Source: JAMCZZ01 sp964363695
GTDB lineage: Bacteria; Patescibacteriota; UBA1384; XYA2-FULL-43-10; 1-14-0-10-43-13
Reading direction: 5' to 3'
Assembly (NCBI GenBank): GCA_964363695.1
Contig: CAYIJI010000002.1
Location: 1 to 30,209, forward strand
Length of the DNA stretch: 30,209 nt
The position numbers were made by a program, and so were the translations under genes. Positions 21,389 through 30,093 of the stretch are shown here, piece after piece. How positions within the stretch are numbered: the first letter of the stretch is position 1; each line of letters opens with the position of its first letter. The notes under the pieces were generated by a model. The model had not been told where the DNA came from. It was given only the letters and a program-made list of their open reading frames with translations, and did no database searches.

Positions 21389-21416
21389 AGATTACCATAT
21401 TCATTGATTTAGTCAA
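21389..21416 (-). promoter_or_regulatory. Putative promoter of the 263-aa gene
   Basis: Minus strand TTGACT (21416-21411), 16-bp spacer ending TGG, TAATCT (21394-21389). The -10 is weak, supported by the upstream TG. Confidence 0.4.
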
Positions 21417-21569
21417 GCTTTTTTGAATATGCTTGTTATACGGATTTTAAGCGATCGCGTAAATATAGTATAAGTGTTAATTGGGAATTTAAGGACAAAA
21501 ACAATCGTTGGATTCACGGAACTGGATGCCTAATAGTGGTACTCTTTGCTTGTTGATCTTAATATAAAA

Positions 21570-21701
21570 GTCATCTCGACATTGTGGTGCAGCTTCCACA
21601 ACGAGAGATATACAAATTATTTTTCAGATAATGGCTCCATTAGTTTGTATATTTCTCCCCTCCCGCCCTTTTTGCAAAAGAGCTGGATGGGTCGAAATGA
21701 C
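21570..21701. repeat. Nested hairpin element (TGTCAT family, copy 3)
   Basis: GTCATCTCGAC (21570-21580) pairs with GTCGAAATGAC (21691-21701), two mismatches. AGAGATATACAAATTA and TTTGTATATTTCTC nest inside, and TGTGG...CCACA forms a small left hairpin. Same end sequences as the copy at 19154-19248. Confidence 0.7.
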
Positions 21702-21759
21702 AATAGTGAGTTATTTAAGACCAAAAGCAAAGCATGCTCCTGTTAGTAAAATTGCCATA

Positions 21760-21788
21760 TTGACATCTAAATTTAATCTTTCTATAAT
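21760..21788 (+). promoter_or_regulatory. rpoB promoter P1, exact consensus
   Basis: TTGACA (21760-21765), 17-bp spacer, TATAAT (21783-21788): both hexamers and spacing match the sigma-70 consensus exactly. Start near 21795. Confidence 0.85.
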
Positions 21789-21825
21789 TGAAAACGTATA
21801 GATACTAATTTTTCCGGCAGCGGAG

Positions 21826-21854
21826 TTGACAAGCTTTTTTTCTTGTGCTATTAT
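21826..21854 (+). promoter_or_regulatory. rpoB promoter P2
   Basis: TTGACA (21826-21831), 17-bp spacer ending TGC, TATTAT (21849-21854). Start near 21861, giving a leader of about 297 nt. Confidence 0.8.
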
Positions 21855-21932
21855 ACTTTTTGTATAGACAATTATTTAAATATTTTAGGCCTTGAATGCG
21901 TTCTAGCTGTAGTTTCTAACAAAAACTTATCA

Positions 21933-21956
21933 CCCCAGCCCTAATGGGGAATTTTT
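21933..21956 (+). promoter_or_regulatory. Attenuator-like hairpin in the rpoB leader
   Basis: CCCCA and TGGGG form a 5-bp GC-rich stem followed by AATTTTTG. Further leader stems are TTAACAG/CTGTTAA (21986-22008) and TGATTG/CAATCA (22112-22127), the latter 30 nt before the start codon. Confidence 0.4.
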
Positions 21957-22157
21957 GTAGTGAAACCGAGCATTTTGAGGTATATTTAACAGCTTTTTTA
22001 TCTGTTAATGGAATATTTAATTAACTTGACTTGATGCATATCGGCGCGAAGCAAACTTTTTGTCAAAGGCAGAGCCGTACGCAAAGCGATGCTCCCGCGG
22101 AACATTTCAACTGATTGCGAACAATCATATATATGTTAGATAAACTATAGGAGAGAA

Positions 22158-25100
22158 ATGTCCAAGAAGATCAATGATCAAGCTAGAATTTTGCCTCGAC
22201 CGGTTGAGTCGTGGGAATTACTTCCAAACCTTGTAGAAATTCAGACTAAGTCATACGACTGGTTTTTTAAGGAGGGATTAAGGGAGCTTTTCGACGAAAT
22301 TTCTCCGATCGAAGACTTCACCGGAGAGCTCTACTCTCTGGGCTTTAGCAACTATTACCTTGAAAAACCTAAAGTTGACGAGAAAACCGCTAGAGAGAAA
22401 AACCTGACCTACAAGGCTCCATTGCGTGTTAAAGTATCCCTTCTAAACAAAAAAACCAAAGAAATCAAAGACGGAGAAGTGTTTTTGGGCGATTTTCCTC
22501 TAATGACCGATTGCGGCACTTTCATCATCAACGGTGTTGAGAGAGTTGTTGTTTCTCAGATCGTCAGATCCTACGGTGTTCTATTTACCGCCGAGAAAGT
22601 CAACGGCGAGAATTATTTTGGCGCCAAAGTCATTCCTTCGAGAGGAGCTTGGCTTGAGATTGAAACAAACTCAAAAGGCGTAATTTCGGTTAAAGTTGAT
22701 AGAAAAAGAAGAATTCCTATCACTACCTTCCTGCGGGCATTGGGCTTGGGCGATGATTCGGAATTAAAAGCGCTGTTTGCAGATGTCGACGATAATGAAG
22801 ATCTAAAGTACATCGAATCAACGCTTGCTAAAGATCCTGCCAAGAATTACGAAGAAGGATTGGTCGAAACATACAAAAGAATACGGCCGGGCGATTTGGC
22901 AACAGCTGAATCTGCAAAACAATTCATTGAGGCGATGTTCTTTAATCCAAAGAGATATGACTTAGGCCGAGTTGGCCGCTATAAGGTTAATCAACGTTTG
23001 GGAATGGATATTGAAAATATTCCTGAAAACAGAATCTTAAGGAAAGAAGATATTGTTGAGGTTATTCGCGAAATTATCAGATTAAACAATACTCCCGGAG
23101 CAGAGCCCGATGATACAGACAGCTTGAAAAACAGAAGAATCCGAGCCGTAGGCGAATCGATTCAAGGACGTGTTCGAGTCGGTCTTCTTCGAGTTGAGCG
23201 TATCGTAAAAGATAGAATGAGTATTTCTGATCCGGTTGAAATTTCTCCGTCAGCTTTGGTTAACTCAAGGCCGGTTGTTGCAGCTTTGCAGGAGTTTTTT
23301 GCCAGTTCTCAATTATCTCAATTTATGAACCAAACTAACCCGTTGTCTGAGCTTGAGCACAAAAGAACTCTGTCAGCTACAGGCCCGGGCGGTTTATCGA
23401 GAGAGCGAGCAGGCTTTGAAGTTAGAGATGTTCACTCAACTCATTATGGCCGAATCTGTCCGATTGAGTCTCCGGAAGGCCCGAATATTGGGCTGGTCAG
23501 TTATCTCGCATGTTATTCGAGGATCAATGATTACGGATTTCTTGAAACCCCTTATCGCAAGGCTAAGATCGAAAATGGCAAAACCCGCATTACCAATGAA
23601 ATAGTCCATCTCGACGCAGGAACCGAAGAGAAAGCGATTATTGCTCCAGCTTCGGTTGAAATCGATGAGAAAGGCTATATTAAAGACAAGCGTGTTATCG
23701 TCCGAAAATACAGCGAGCCTGAAATTGAAGACGCTGCCAATGTTCAATATATGGACATTTCGCCAAGACAGATTGTATCTATCGCCACATCTCTTATCCC
23801 GTTCGTTGAACATGACGATGGCGCGAGAGCAATGATGGGCTCGAATATGCAGAGGCAGGCAGTTCCTTTGATCTGCCCTGACTCTCCGATGGTTGGCACC
23901 GGTATGGAAGCCAATGCAGCCAAAGATTCGGGTCAAATTGCTGTTGCAGAAGTCGATGGCGAGGTTAACCATGTTTCCTCAAAACTAATACGAGTTAAGG
24001 GTAAAAACGGTGAAAACAAAGAGTATTCTCTTGAAAAGTTTGTAAGGTCAAACCAGGGAACTTTAATTAATCAAAGGCCGATTGTTAGCCTTGGAGATAA
24101 GGTGAGGGCAGGTCAAGTCATTGCTGATTCATCGGCTACCGATCACGGGGAATTAGCATTGGGCCAGAATTTGCTTGTTGCTTTCATGTCTTTCGGCGGG
24201 AATAACTTTGAGGATGCTATTGTTATCTCAAACCGCTTAGTTAAAGACCATGTTTTATCCTCAGTTCACATTGAACAATATTCAACCGAAGTCAGAGACA
24301 CTAAGTTGGGTCCTGAAATTTTAACAAGAGATATTCCAAATGTTTCCGAGGAAGCATTATCCAACCTCGACGAATTAGGCATCGTAAGAATCGGCGCCGA
24401 AGTAAAGTCAGGCGATATTCTGATCGGCAAAATTTCACCTAAGGGTGAAACAGAGTTGACTTCTGAAGAAAAGCTTCTAAGAGCGATTTTCGGAGAAAAA
24501 GCTAAGGATGTTCGCGATTCATCGCTTCGTTTGCCTCACGGCGAATATGGAAAAGTTGTCGACGTTAAAATATTTTCAAAGGAATCGGGCGATGAGCTTC
24601 CAGCCGGCGTTTACCAGATGGTTGAAGTTTCCGTGGCCCAGCTCCGAAAGATATCGATCGGCGATAAACTTGCCGGACGCCATGGCAACAAGGGTGTCAT
24701 TTCGGTAATCCTTCCGGCAGAAGACTTGCCATTTTTGCCTGATGGAAGGCCGGTTGATGTAGTTTTGAACCCGCTAGGTGTTATTTCCCGTATGAATGTG
24801 GGACAGATTTTGGAAACCCACCTCGGCCTTGCCGCAATGAAGGGCGGTTATAAGATCGCTACTCCTGCATTTGAAGGCATTCAAATTGACGAAATAAAAG
24901 ACCGGCTAAAGAAAGAAGGCTTGCCGGAAGATGGAAAGATACAGTTATTTGATGGTGAGACAGGTGAGAAGTTTGCTCGAAAATCTACCGTCGGAATAAT
25001 GTATATTCTAAAGCTTCACCACTTGGTGGACGACAAGATGCACACCAGAAGCGTAGGTCCTTACTCAATGATCACGCAGCAGCCTTTGGGCGGTAAGGCC

Positions 25101-25514
25101 CAGTTCGGCGGACAGCGTTTCGGCGAGATGGAAGTTTGGGCTTTGGAAGCATACGGTGCAGCTCATACATTGCAAGAAATGCTAACTATTAAATCTGACG
25201 ATGTGGTTGGAAGAAGCAAGACTTACGAATCAATTATTAAGGGCGAAAAGATTCAAAAGCCGTTAATCCCCGAAGCTTTCAATGTGATGATAAAAGAATT
25301 GCAAAGTTTAAGCTTGAAGGTTGATTTGCTTGCGCCTAAAATCGAACCGGATGAATTAGACCAAGATACTATTAATCCGGCTCCATCGCCTAAATCCGAA
25401 CCAACCGAAGAGTTGGAGGACGAAGATGACATTGATGAAAAGCTAACCGAAATTGCTGCCGAGCAAACTTCTGAGGACGAAGATATCACTTCTGAAGAAG
25501 TTGAAGAGATATAA
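22158..25514 (+). CDS. rpoB: DNA-directed RNA polymerase subunit beta
   Basis: 1118 aa, ATG behind TAGGAGAGAA. Forms the catalytic centre with RpoC. Visible landmarks: LEIQTKSYDWF-type N-terminus, the lobe and fork regions, the rifampicin pocket FASSQLSQFMNQTNPLSE to GPGGLSRERAGFEVRDVH, the ESPEGPNIGL fork, GDKLAGRHGNKGVIS, and GGKAQFGGQRFGEMEVWALE near the end. In the pocket, Asn391 stands where E. coli has Asp516 and Thr404 where it has Arg529; both sites are known resistance positions. A very acidic tail (EDEDDIDEKLTEI) closes the protein. Genes rplJ-rplL, which usually precede it, are absent. It is separated from rpoC by a 200-bp repeat region. Confidence 0.98.
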   Translation: MSKKINDQARILPRPVESWELLPNLVEIQTKSYDWFFKEGLRELFDEISPIEDFTGELYSLGFSNYYLEKPKVDEKTAREKNLTYKAPLRVKVSLLNKKTKEIKDGEVFLGDFPLMTDCGTFIINGVERVVVSQIVRSYGVLFTAEKVNGENYFGAKVIPSRGAWLEIETNSKGVISVKVDRKRRIPITTFLRALGLGDDSELKALFADVDDNEDLKYIESTLAKDPAKNYEEGLVETYKRIRPGDLATAESAKQFIEAMFFNPKRYDLGRVGRYKVNQRLGMDIENIPENRILRKEDIVEVIREIIRLNNTPGAEPDDTDSLKNRRIRAVGESIQGRVRVGLLRVERIVKDRMSISDPVEISPSALVNSRPVVAALQEFFASSQLSQFMNQTNPLSELEHKRTLSATGPGGLSRERAGFEVRDVHSTHYGRICPIESPEGPNIGLVSYLACYSRINDYGFLETPYRKAKIENGKTRITNEIVHLDAGTEEKAIIAPASVEIDEKGYIKDKRVIVRKYSEPEIEDAANVQYMDISPRQIVSIATSLIPFVEHDDGARAMMGSNMQRQAVPLICPDSPMVGTGMEANAAKDSGQIAVAEVDGEVNHVSSKLIRVKGKNGENKEYSLEKFVRSNQGTLINQRPIVSLGDKVRAGQVIADSSATDHGELALGQNLLVAFMSFGGNNFEDAIVISNRLVKDHVLSSVHIEQYSTEVRDTKLGPEILTRDIPNVSEEALSNLDELGIVRIGAEVKSGDILIGKISPKGETELTSEEKLLRAIFGEKAKDVRDSSLRLPHGEYGKVVDVKIFSKESGDELPAGVYQMVEVSVAQLRKISIGDKLAGRHGNKGVISVILPAEDLPFLPDGRPVDVVLNPLGVISRMNVGQILETHLGLAAMKGGYKIATPAFEGIQIDEIKDRLKKEGLPEDGKIQLFDGETGEKFARKSTVGIMYILKLHHLVDDKMHTRSVGPYSMITQQPLGGKAQFGGQRFGEMEVWALEAYGAAHTLQEMLTIKSDDVVGRSKTYESIIKGEKIQKPLIPEAFNVMIKELQSLSLKVDLLAPKIEPDELDQDTINPAPSPKSEPTEELEDEDDIDEKLTEIAAEQTSEDEDITSEEVEEI

Positions 25515-25516
25515 AT

Positions 25517-25670
25517 AAAAGGAGATTCCAACACAGATCAACATTGATGCTTGACACTAGATACTAGAGGCTAGAATTTGAAATTAGAAGATAGATATTA
25601 GAACTTCAATCTTCCAACCTCAAGATCAAACTTCTAGTTTCAAGAGTCAAACATCAATTATTTAATCAGC
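25517..25670. repeat. Long inverted repeat between rpoB and rpoC
   Basis: Left block AAAAGGAGATTCCAACACAG, then TTGATGCTTGACACTAG; the right end TAGTTTCAAGAGTCAAACATC is complementary to the latter with gaps. The two left blocks recur after rpsL (30092-30113 and 30147-30209) at about 90% identity. It separates two genes that are normally a few bases apart. Confidence 0.75.
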
Positions 25671-25715
25671 GAAGAATCAGCGTTGGAAGTACAATATATA
25701 AGAACTGGAGTTTAT

Positions 25716-28700
25716 ATGGTAAATTTAGAGGTAAAAGATCAGGTAAATGTAACCGATTTCGATGCGATTCAACTTTCTGTCGCTTCGCCGGAAGACATTT
25801 TAGCGTGGTCTCATGGAGAAGTTCTAAAGCCTGAAACGATCAATTACCGGACACAAAAACCGGAAAGAGATGGATTGTTCTGCGAAAAAATCTTCGGTCC
25901 AACTAAAGACTGGGAATGTTATTGCGGAAAATACCGCAAAATCCGCTACAAAGGCGTAATCTGCGACAAATGCGGCGTTGAGGTAACAAGGTCTTCGGTT
26001 CGGCGTGTTCGCTTAGGCCACATAGACTTAGCAGTTCCGGTCGCTCATATTTGGTACTCAAAAGGAGCTTCCAGCACAATCTCAATGGTATTAAATATGA
26101 CGACTTCCGATCTAGAGAAAGTGGTCTATTTTGCCAGTTTTGCCATCTTAAATATCAACGAAGAGCTCAAAAACGCCAGCCTTCTTGGCCTTGAGAAGGA
26201 ATACAAAGATTATTTAGAAGAGCTGAAAAGTCCGGATAAAACCTTGGACGTTACCAAAGAGGAAGTCGATCTCGCCTACAAAACAGCAAAAAATGAATTG
26301 GGCGGGTTAGAAATAGGTAAAATTATATCAGAGCAGGTCTATCATGAATTAAATATGAAATACGGCCAGATCATTGAGGTTGGTATTGGCGCCGAAGCTA
26401 TTCTAAAACTCTTAAAGAACCTTGATCTTGGCGTTGAAATTGAAAAAGCCAAAGAAGCTTCTAAAAAGCAGGTCGGTCTCGCTAGAGGCAAGGCTCTAAA
26501 AAGATTAAGAACATTAACTAATTTAAAAAACGCCAATATTATACCTTCTTCACTGATCTTAACAAGGCTTCCAGTCATTCCGCCGGATTTAAGGCCAATG
26601 GTTCAGCTTGATGGCGGCAGATTTGCCGCTTCGGACTTGAACGACCTTTACAGACGCGTATTGAACAGAAACAACCGCTTGAAAAGGCTTATTTCTCAGG
26701 GGGCTCCGGAAGTAATCTGCCGAAATGAAAAGAGAATGCTTCAGGAAGCCGTCGATGCATTAATCGACAACTCAGCCCGAAAAGGTAAAGTTGCCTCCTC
26801 GGCTGGTGGAAAAAGAAAATTAAGGTCTTTGTCTGATATGCTTCGAGGCAAACAAGGGCGTTTCCGACAGAACTTACTTGGTAAGCGTGTTGATTATTCC
26901 GGTCGTTCCGTTATTGTTGTCGGTCCAAAATTGAAACTTAACCAGTGCGGTCTTCCTAAAATTATGGCTTTGGAACTATTTAAACCATTTGTGATCGGAA
27001 GACTCATTTCCGACGGTTATGTCCATAATGTAAAGAACGCAACAAGGTTGATCGAAAAAGGCGAACCGTTTGTCTGGGATATCTTGGAAGAGATTATTAA
27101 AAACAGGCACGTGCTTTTAAACCGTGCTCCTACTCTTCACCGTCTTGGTATTCAGGCTTTCCAACCTGTTTTAATTGAGGGTAAAGCAATCCAAATCCAT
27201 CCTCTAGTCTGCGCCGCTTTTAACGCTGACTTTGACGGCGACCAGATGGCTGTCCATGTGCCTTTGTCTGATAAGGCTCAGGAAGAAGCAAGAACTATTA
27301 TGCTTTCTGCAAATAACCTCTTAAAGCCTGCATCCGGCGATCCTGTTGTAACTCCGTCTTTTGATATTATTCTCGGAAGCTTTTTCATTACTAAAATGGA
27401 AGAGAATGTTAAGGGTAAAGGCATGGTGTTTGCATCTGAAAATGAAGCTATTTCTGCTTACGACAGCGACAATATCCATTTGGGCGCTAAAATTAAAGTC
27501 AGGTTGAACAACGGCGAAATTACAGAGACTTCAGTCGGCCGGATACTATTCAACGAAATTATTCCAGATGAACTCGGCTTTATGAACGATGTGTTCAACA
27601 AGAAGGCAATTTCAAAGCTGGTAGATAAAATTTACCGCCAATTAGGTACTGAGAGAACAGCTCAATTTGTAGATGACCTTAAAGATATTGGTTTCAAATT
27701 TGCCCAAAAGTCCGGTTTGACCTTTGCTGTTGACGACATTCATGTTCCTACGACTAAGCCCGCAATCTTAAAAGCATCTGAAGACAAGCTTTCGGTTATT
27801 GATAAGCAATACCAGAGAGGTCTTATTACTGATGAAGAGAGATACGCGAAGACAATTGAGCTATGGATGGATGCCCAAAGCCAGATCGAAAAAGATATGA
27901 TGGATCAATACTCGAAAGAGAACGACCTATTCATTGTTATGACATCGGGGGCAAGAGGTAACGTCGCACAGATGATTCAGGTTGCCGGGATGAAAGGCCT
28001 TGTTGCAAATACAACCGGTGATATTATTGAGCTTCCGATTAAATCCAACTTTAAAGAAGGGCTTTCCGTATTTGAGTATTTCGTATCGACTCATGGTTCC
28101 AGAAAGGGACGTGCCGATACTGCTCTTAGAACATCTGAAGCCGGTTATTTGACCAGAAGACTTGTTGATGTATCCCAAGATACAGTTATTCTTGAAGATG
28201 ATTGCGGTACGACCAAATCGCGAACAATTTCGCGAAAGTTTTACGAAGATTTAGGTGAAAAATGGGACAAATATGTTATCGGCCGAGTTTTAGCCAAAGA
28301 TACGGCCGGAGTTAAAGCTGATATAATTATTACCGCTTTGGATTTAGAAAAAATAGATGCCGCGGGCTTAAATGAAATTGAAATCTTTTCTTTGCTTGGC
28401 TGCCAAATTGACAGGGGTGTTTGCAAGAAATGTTACGGCTTAGACTTGGCGACCGGAAAACTGGTTGAAGATGGCGCAACTGTCGGTATTGTTGCGGCTC
28501 AGGCTATCGGTGAACCAGGCACACAGTTGACTATGCGTACCTTCCATACTGGCGGTGCTGCCGGCGAGGATATTACCTCCGGCCTTCCTCGTGTAGAAGA
28601 AATTTTTGAAGCAAGAATGCCTAAGAAACCGGCAATTCTTTCCGATGTAACAGGAAAGGCCACCATTAGAACTGAGAAAGAGGGAATAATAGTCACAGTT

Positions 28701-29468
28701 GCGGGCAAGGGAGAAAAATCCGAAGTGGTTGAACTTCCTGAAGGCTATAGCTGGGCTATCCAAGATGGTCAGAAAATTAAGGCAAAAGAGATCATTGCTG
28801 AATCAAAAGATGAGAAGCCCGTCAGAAGTAAAGTTGCCGGCGAAATAACCATCAGCGGAAAGAAAGCAATTGTTAAGAGCAGCGGAAATATTATTAAAGA
28901 ATATAGCTTGCCTAAAATAGCGCAGCTTAAGGTAAAGGACGGTGAAGAGGTAATAAAGGGACAACCGTTGACCGAGGGGCATTTCGACTTAGCTTCAAGC
29001 TTAAAACTCGCTGGACGGGCAAAGACGGAAAACTATATTATCAAACAAGTTCAGATGATTTACGAGTCCCAAGGCCAAGATATTAACGACAAACACGTTG
29101 AAGTTATTGTAAGGTTGATGCTCAGCAAGGTTAAAATCACTTCTGCCGGCAGCTCAAACTATTTGGCCGGCCAAATAGTAAATCGGGTTGACGTTGATAT
29201 TGTGAATGAAAAGTTAGAAAAAGCCGGAAAGAAAAAAACTGATTACGAAGATATCATTATGGGCATTACCCGCGTAGCGCTTAAGACTGAAAGTTTCCTT
29301 TCAGCTGCTTCCTTTCAAGAAACAACCTCGGTTTTAATTGAAGCTGCTACCTCGGCTAAAATAGACCGCTTGAGAGGCCTAAAGGAAAACGTTATCATCG
29401 GCAAACTCATTCCTGCCGGCACCGGATTAACCGAGACCGCCCGCTTGAGAGAAAAAAGCAAGAGCTAA
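25716..29468 (+). CDS. rpoC: DNA-directed RNA polymerase subunit beta'
   Basis: 1250 aa from ATG 25716, chosen because GGAG lies 5 nt before it and homologues begin in this way; a TTG 33 bp upstream is in frame. N-terminal zinc ribbon with C68, C70, C83 and C86, then the clamp. The NADFDGDQMAVH motif holds the Mg-binding Asp505, Asp507 and Asp509. Bridge helix and trigger loop region follow (AQAIGEPGTQLTMRTFHTGG), plus the second zinc site (DDCGT with CQIDRGVCKKCYG). The C-terminus carries a short sandwich-barrel insert and ends IGKLIPAGTGLTETARLREK. No large lineage insertions. It may be co-transcribed from the rpoB promoters through the repeat; no promoter of its own was found. Confidence 0.98.
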   Translation: MVNLEVKDQVNVTDFDAIQLSVASPEDILAWSHGEVLKPETINYRTQKPERDGLFCEKIFGPTKDWECYCGKYRKIRYKGVICDKCGVEVTRSSVRRVRLGHIDLAVPVAHIWYSKGASSTISMVLNMTTSDLEKVVYFASFAILNINEELKNASLLGLEKEYKDYLEELKSPDKTLDVTKEEVDLAYKTAKNELGGLEIGKIISEQVYHELNMKYGQIIEVGIGAEAILKLLKNLDLGVEIEKAKEASKKQVGLARGKALKRLRTLTNLKNANIIPSSLILTRLPVIPPDLRPMVQLDGGRFAASDLNDLYRRVLNRNNRLKRLISQGAPEVICRNEKRMLQEAVDALIDNSARKGKVASSAGGKRKLRSLSDMLRGKQGRFRQNLLGKRVDYSGRSVIVVGPKLKLNQCGLPKIMALELFKPFVIGRLISDGYVHNVKNATRLIEKGEPFVWDILEEIIKNRHVLLNRAPTLHRLGIQAFQPVLIEGKAIQIHPLVCAAFNADFDGDQMAVHVPLSDKAQEEARTIMLSANNLLKPASGDPVVTPSFDIILGSFFITKMEENVKGKGMVFASENEAISAYDSDNIHLGAKIKVRLNNGEITETSVGRILFNEIIPDELGFMNDVFNKKAISKLVDKIYRQLGTERTAQFVDDLKDIGFKFAQKSGLTFAVDDIHVPTTKPAILKASEDKLSVIDKQYQRGLITDEERYAKTIELWMDAQSQIEKDMMDQYSKENDLFIVMTSGARGNVAQMIQVAGMKGLVANTTGDIIELPIKSNFKEGLSVFEYFVSTHGSRKGRADTALRTSEAGYLTRRLVDVSQDTVILEDDCGTTKSRTISRKFYEDLGEKWDKYVIGRVLAKDTAGVKADIIITALDLEKIDAAGLNEIEIFSLLGCQIDRGVCKKCYGLDLATGKLVEDGATVGIVAAQAIGEPGTQLTMRTFHTGGAAGEDITSGLPRVEEIFEARMPKKPAILSDVTGKATIRTEKEGIIVTVAGKGEKSEVVELPEGYSWAIQDGQKIKAKEIIAESKDEKPVRSKVAGEITISGKKAIVKSSGNIIKEYSLPKIAQLKVKDGEEVIKGQPLTEGHFDLASSLKLAGRAKTENYIIKQVQMIYESQGQDINDKHVEVIVRLMLSKVKITSAGSSNYLAGQIVNRVDVDIVNEKLEKAGKKKTDYEDIIMGITRVALKTESFLSAASFQETTSVLIEAATSAKIDRLRGLKENVIIGKLIPAGTGLTETARLREKSKS

Positions 29469-29605
29469 ATTCCAAATTACAAATTCCAAATGACAAATAA
29501 AAATCCAAAATCTAAATGACAAATTGACGCTCATGCGTCATCCTGAACTTGTTTCAAGATCTATTCATTTGAAATTAGTTATTAGGATTTAGAAATTTGG
29601 AAATC
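29469..29605. repeat. Inverted repeat with embedded GTCATCCTGAA motif after rpoC
   Basis: AATTCCAAATTACAAATTCC on the left and TTAGAAATTTGGAAAT on the right form a long A/T-rich imperfect hairpin. Near its middle are GACGCTCATGCGTC and GTCATCCTGAACTTG with TTTCAAGATCT, a fragment like the TGTCAT family. A related A/T-rich start (ATTCCAAATATCAAATTACA) follows the CHAP gene at 19087. Confidence 0.6.
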
Positions 29606-29613
29606 AAGCACAA

Positions 29614-29642
29614 TTGACTGAGTAAACATATTGTGATATTAT
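29614..29642 (+). promoter_or_regulatory. Promoter of rpsL
   Basis: TTGACT (29614-29619), 17-bp spacer ending TGA, TATTAT (29637-29642). Start near 29649, leader about 25 nt. Confidence 0.75.
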
Positions 29643-29673
29643 GATTTAGTTAGTGAAATGAAAGATAAAAATT

Positions 29674-30093
29674 ATGCCAACAATAAACCAATTAGTAAAA
29701 TACGGGCGCGCAAAAACCCAAAATAAGACCAAGACTACAGCGATAAAGACAACCTTTAATTATTTGAAGAACAAACCTGTCCGGATTAAAGACGGTTGTC
29801 CGCAAAAGCGTGGTGTTTGTATTAAAGTTGGAACAATGACGCCTAAAAAACCAAACTCGGCTTTACGAAAATTCGCCAGAGTCAGGTTGACTAATGGAAT
29901 GGAAGTAAACGCATACATCGGCGGAGAAGGACATCAACTCCAGGAACACTCAGTTGTTCTGATTAGAGGCGGCCGTGTAAAAGACCTTCCAGGTATGCGA
30001 TATCACATTGTTCGAGGCAAACTTGACTTGACCGGCGTAAAAGATCGAAAAAAAGCCAGAAGTAAGTACGGGGTTAAAAAAACTGCAGAATAA
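29674..30093 (+). CDS. rpsL: 30S ribosomal protein S12
   Basis: 139 aa. S12 lines the decoding centre and helps select the correct tRNA. The signature TPKKPNSALRKFARVRLTNG and the GGRVKDLPGMRYHIVRG loop are intact, including the lysines whose change gives streptomycin resistance, so the protein looks wild type. N-terminus MPTINQLVKYGR is standard. There is a slight insertion at RAKTQNKTKTTAIKTTFNYL, which makes it about 15 residues longer than the E. coli protein, as in several other bacteria. Rather than following an rpoC operon directly, it has its own promoter. The rpsG and fusA genes that usually follow would lie beyond the window. Confidence 0.97.
   Translation: MPTINQLVKYGRAKTQNKTKTTAIKTTFNYLKNKPVRIKDGCPQKRGVCIKVGTMTPKKPNSALRKFARVRLTNGMEVNAYIGGEGHQLQEHSVVLIRGGRVKDLPGMRYHIVRGKLDLTGVKDRKKARSKYGVKKTAE

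Larger units (their letters stand above)
21290..22157. other. 868-bp intergenic control region between the unknown gene and rpoB
   Basis: No gene is supported. From left to right it holds the leader hairpin and promoter of the minus gene, a TGTCAT-family element (21570-21701), two tandem promoters facing rpoB (21760-21788, 21826-21854), and the long rpoB leader with several hairpins. Confidence 0.65.

Noticed and set aside
21546..21746. 66-codon frame upstream of rpoB
   Set aside because: It coincides with the TGTCAT-family hairpin and shows no protein-like pattern.
22020..22140. Possible tRNA or small RNA in the rpoB leader
   Set aside because: No cloverleaf, T-loop motif or anticodon arm can be drawn; only short stems are seen.
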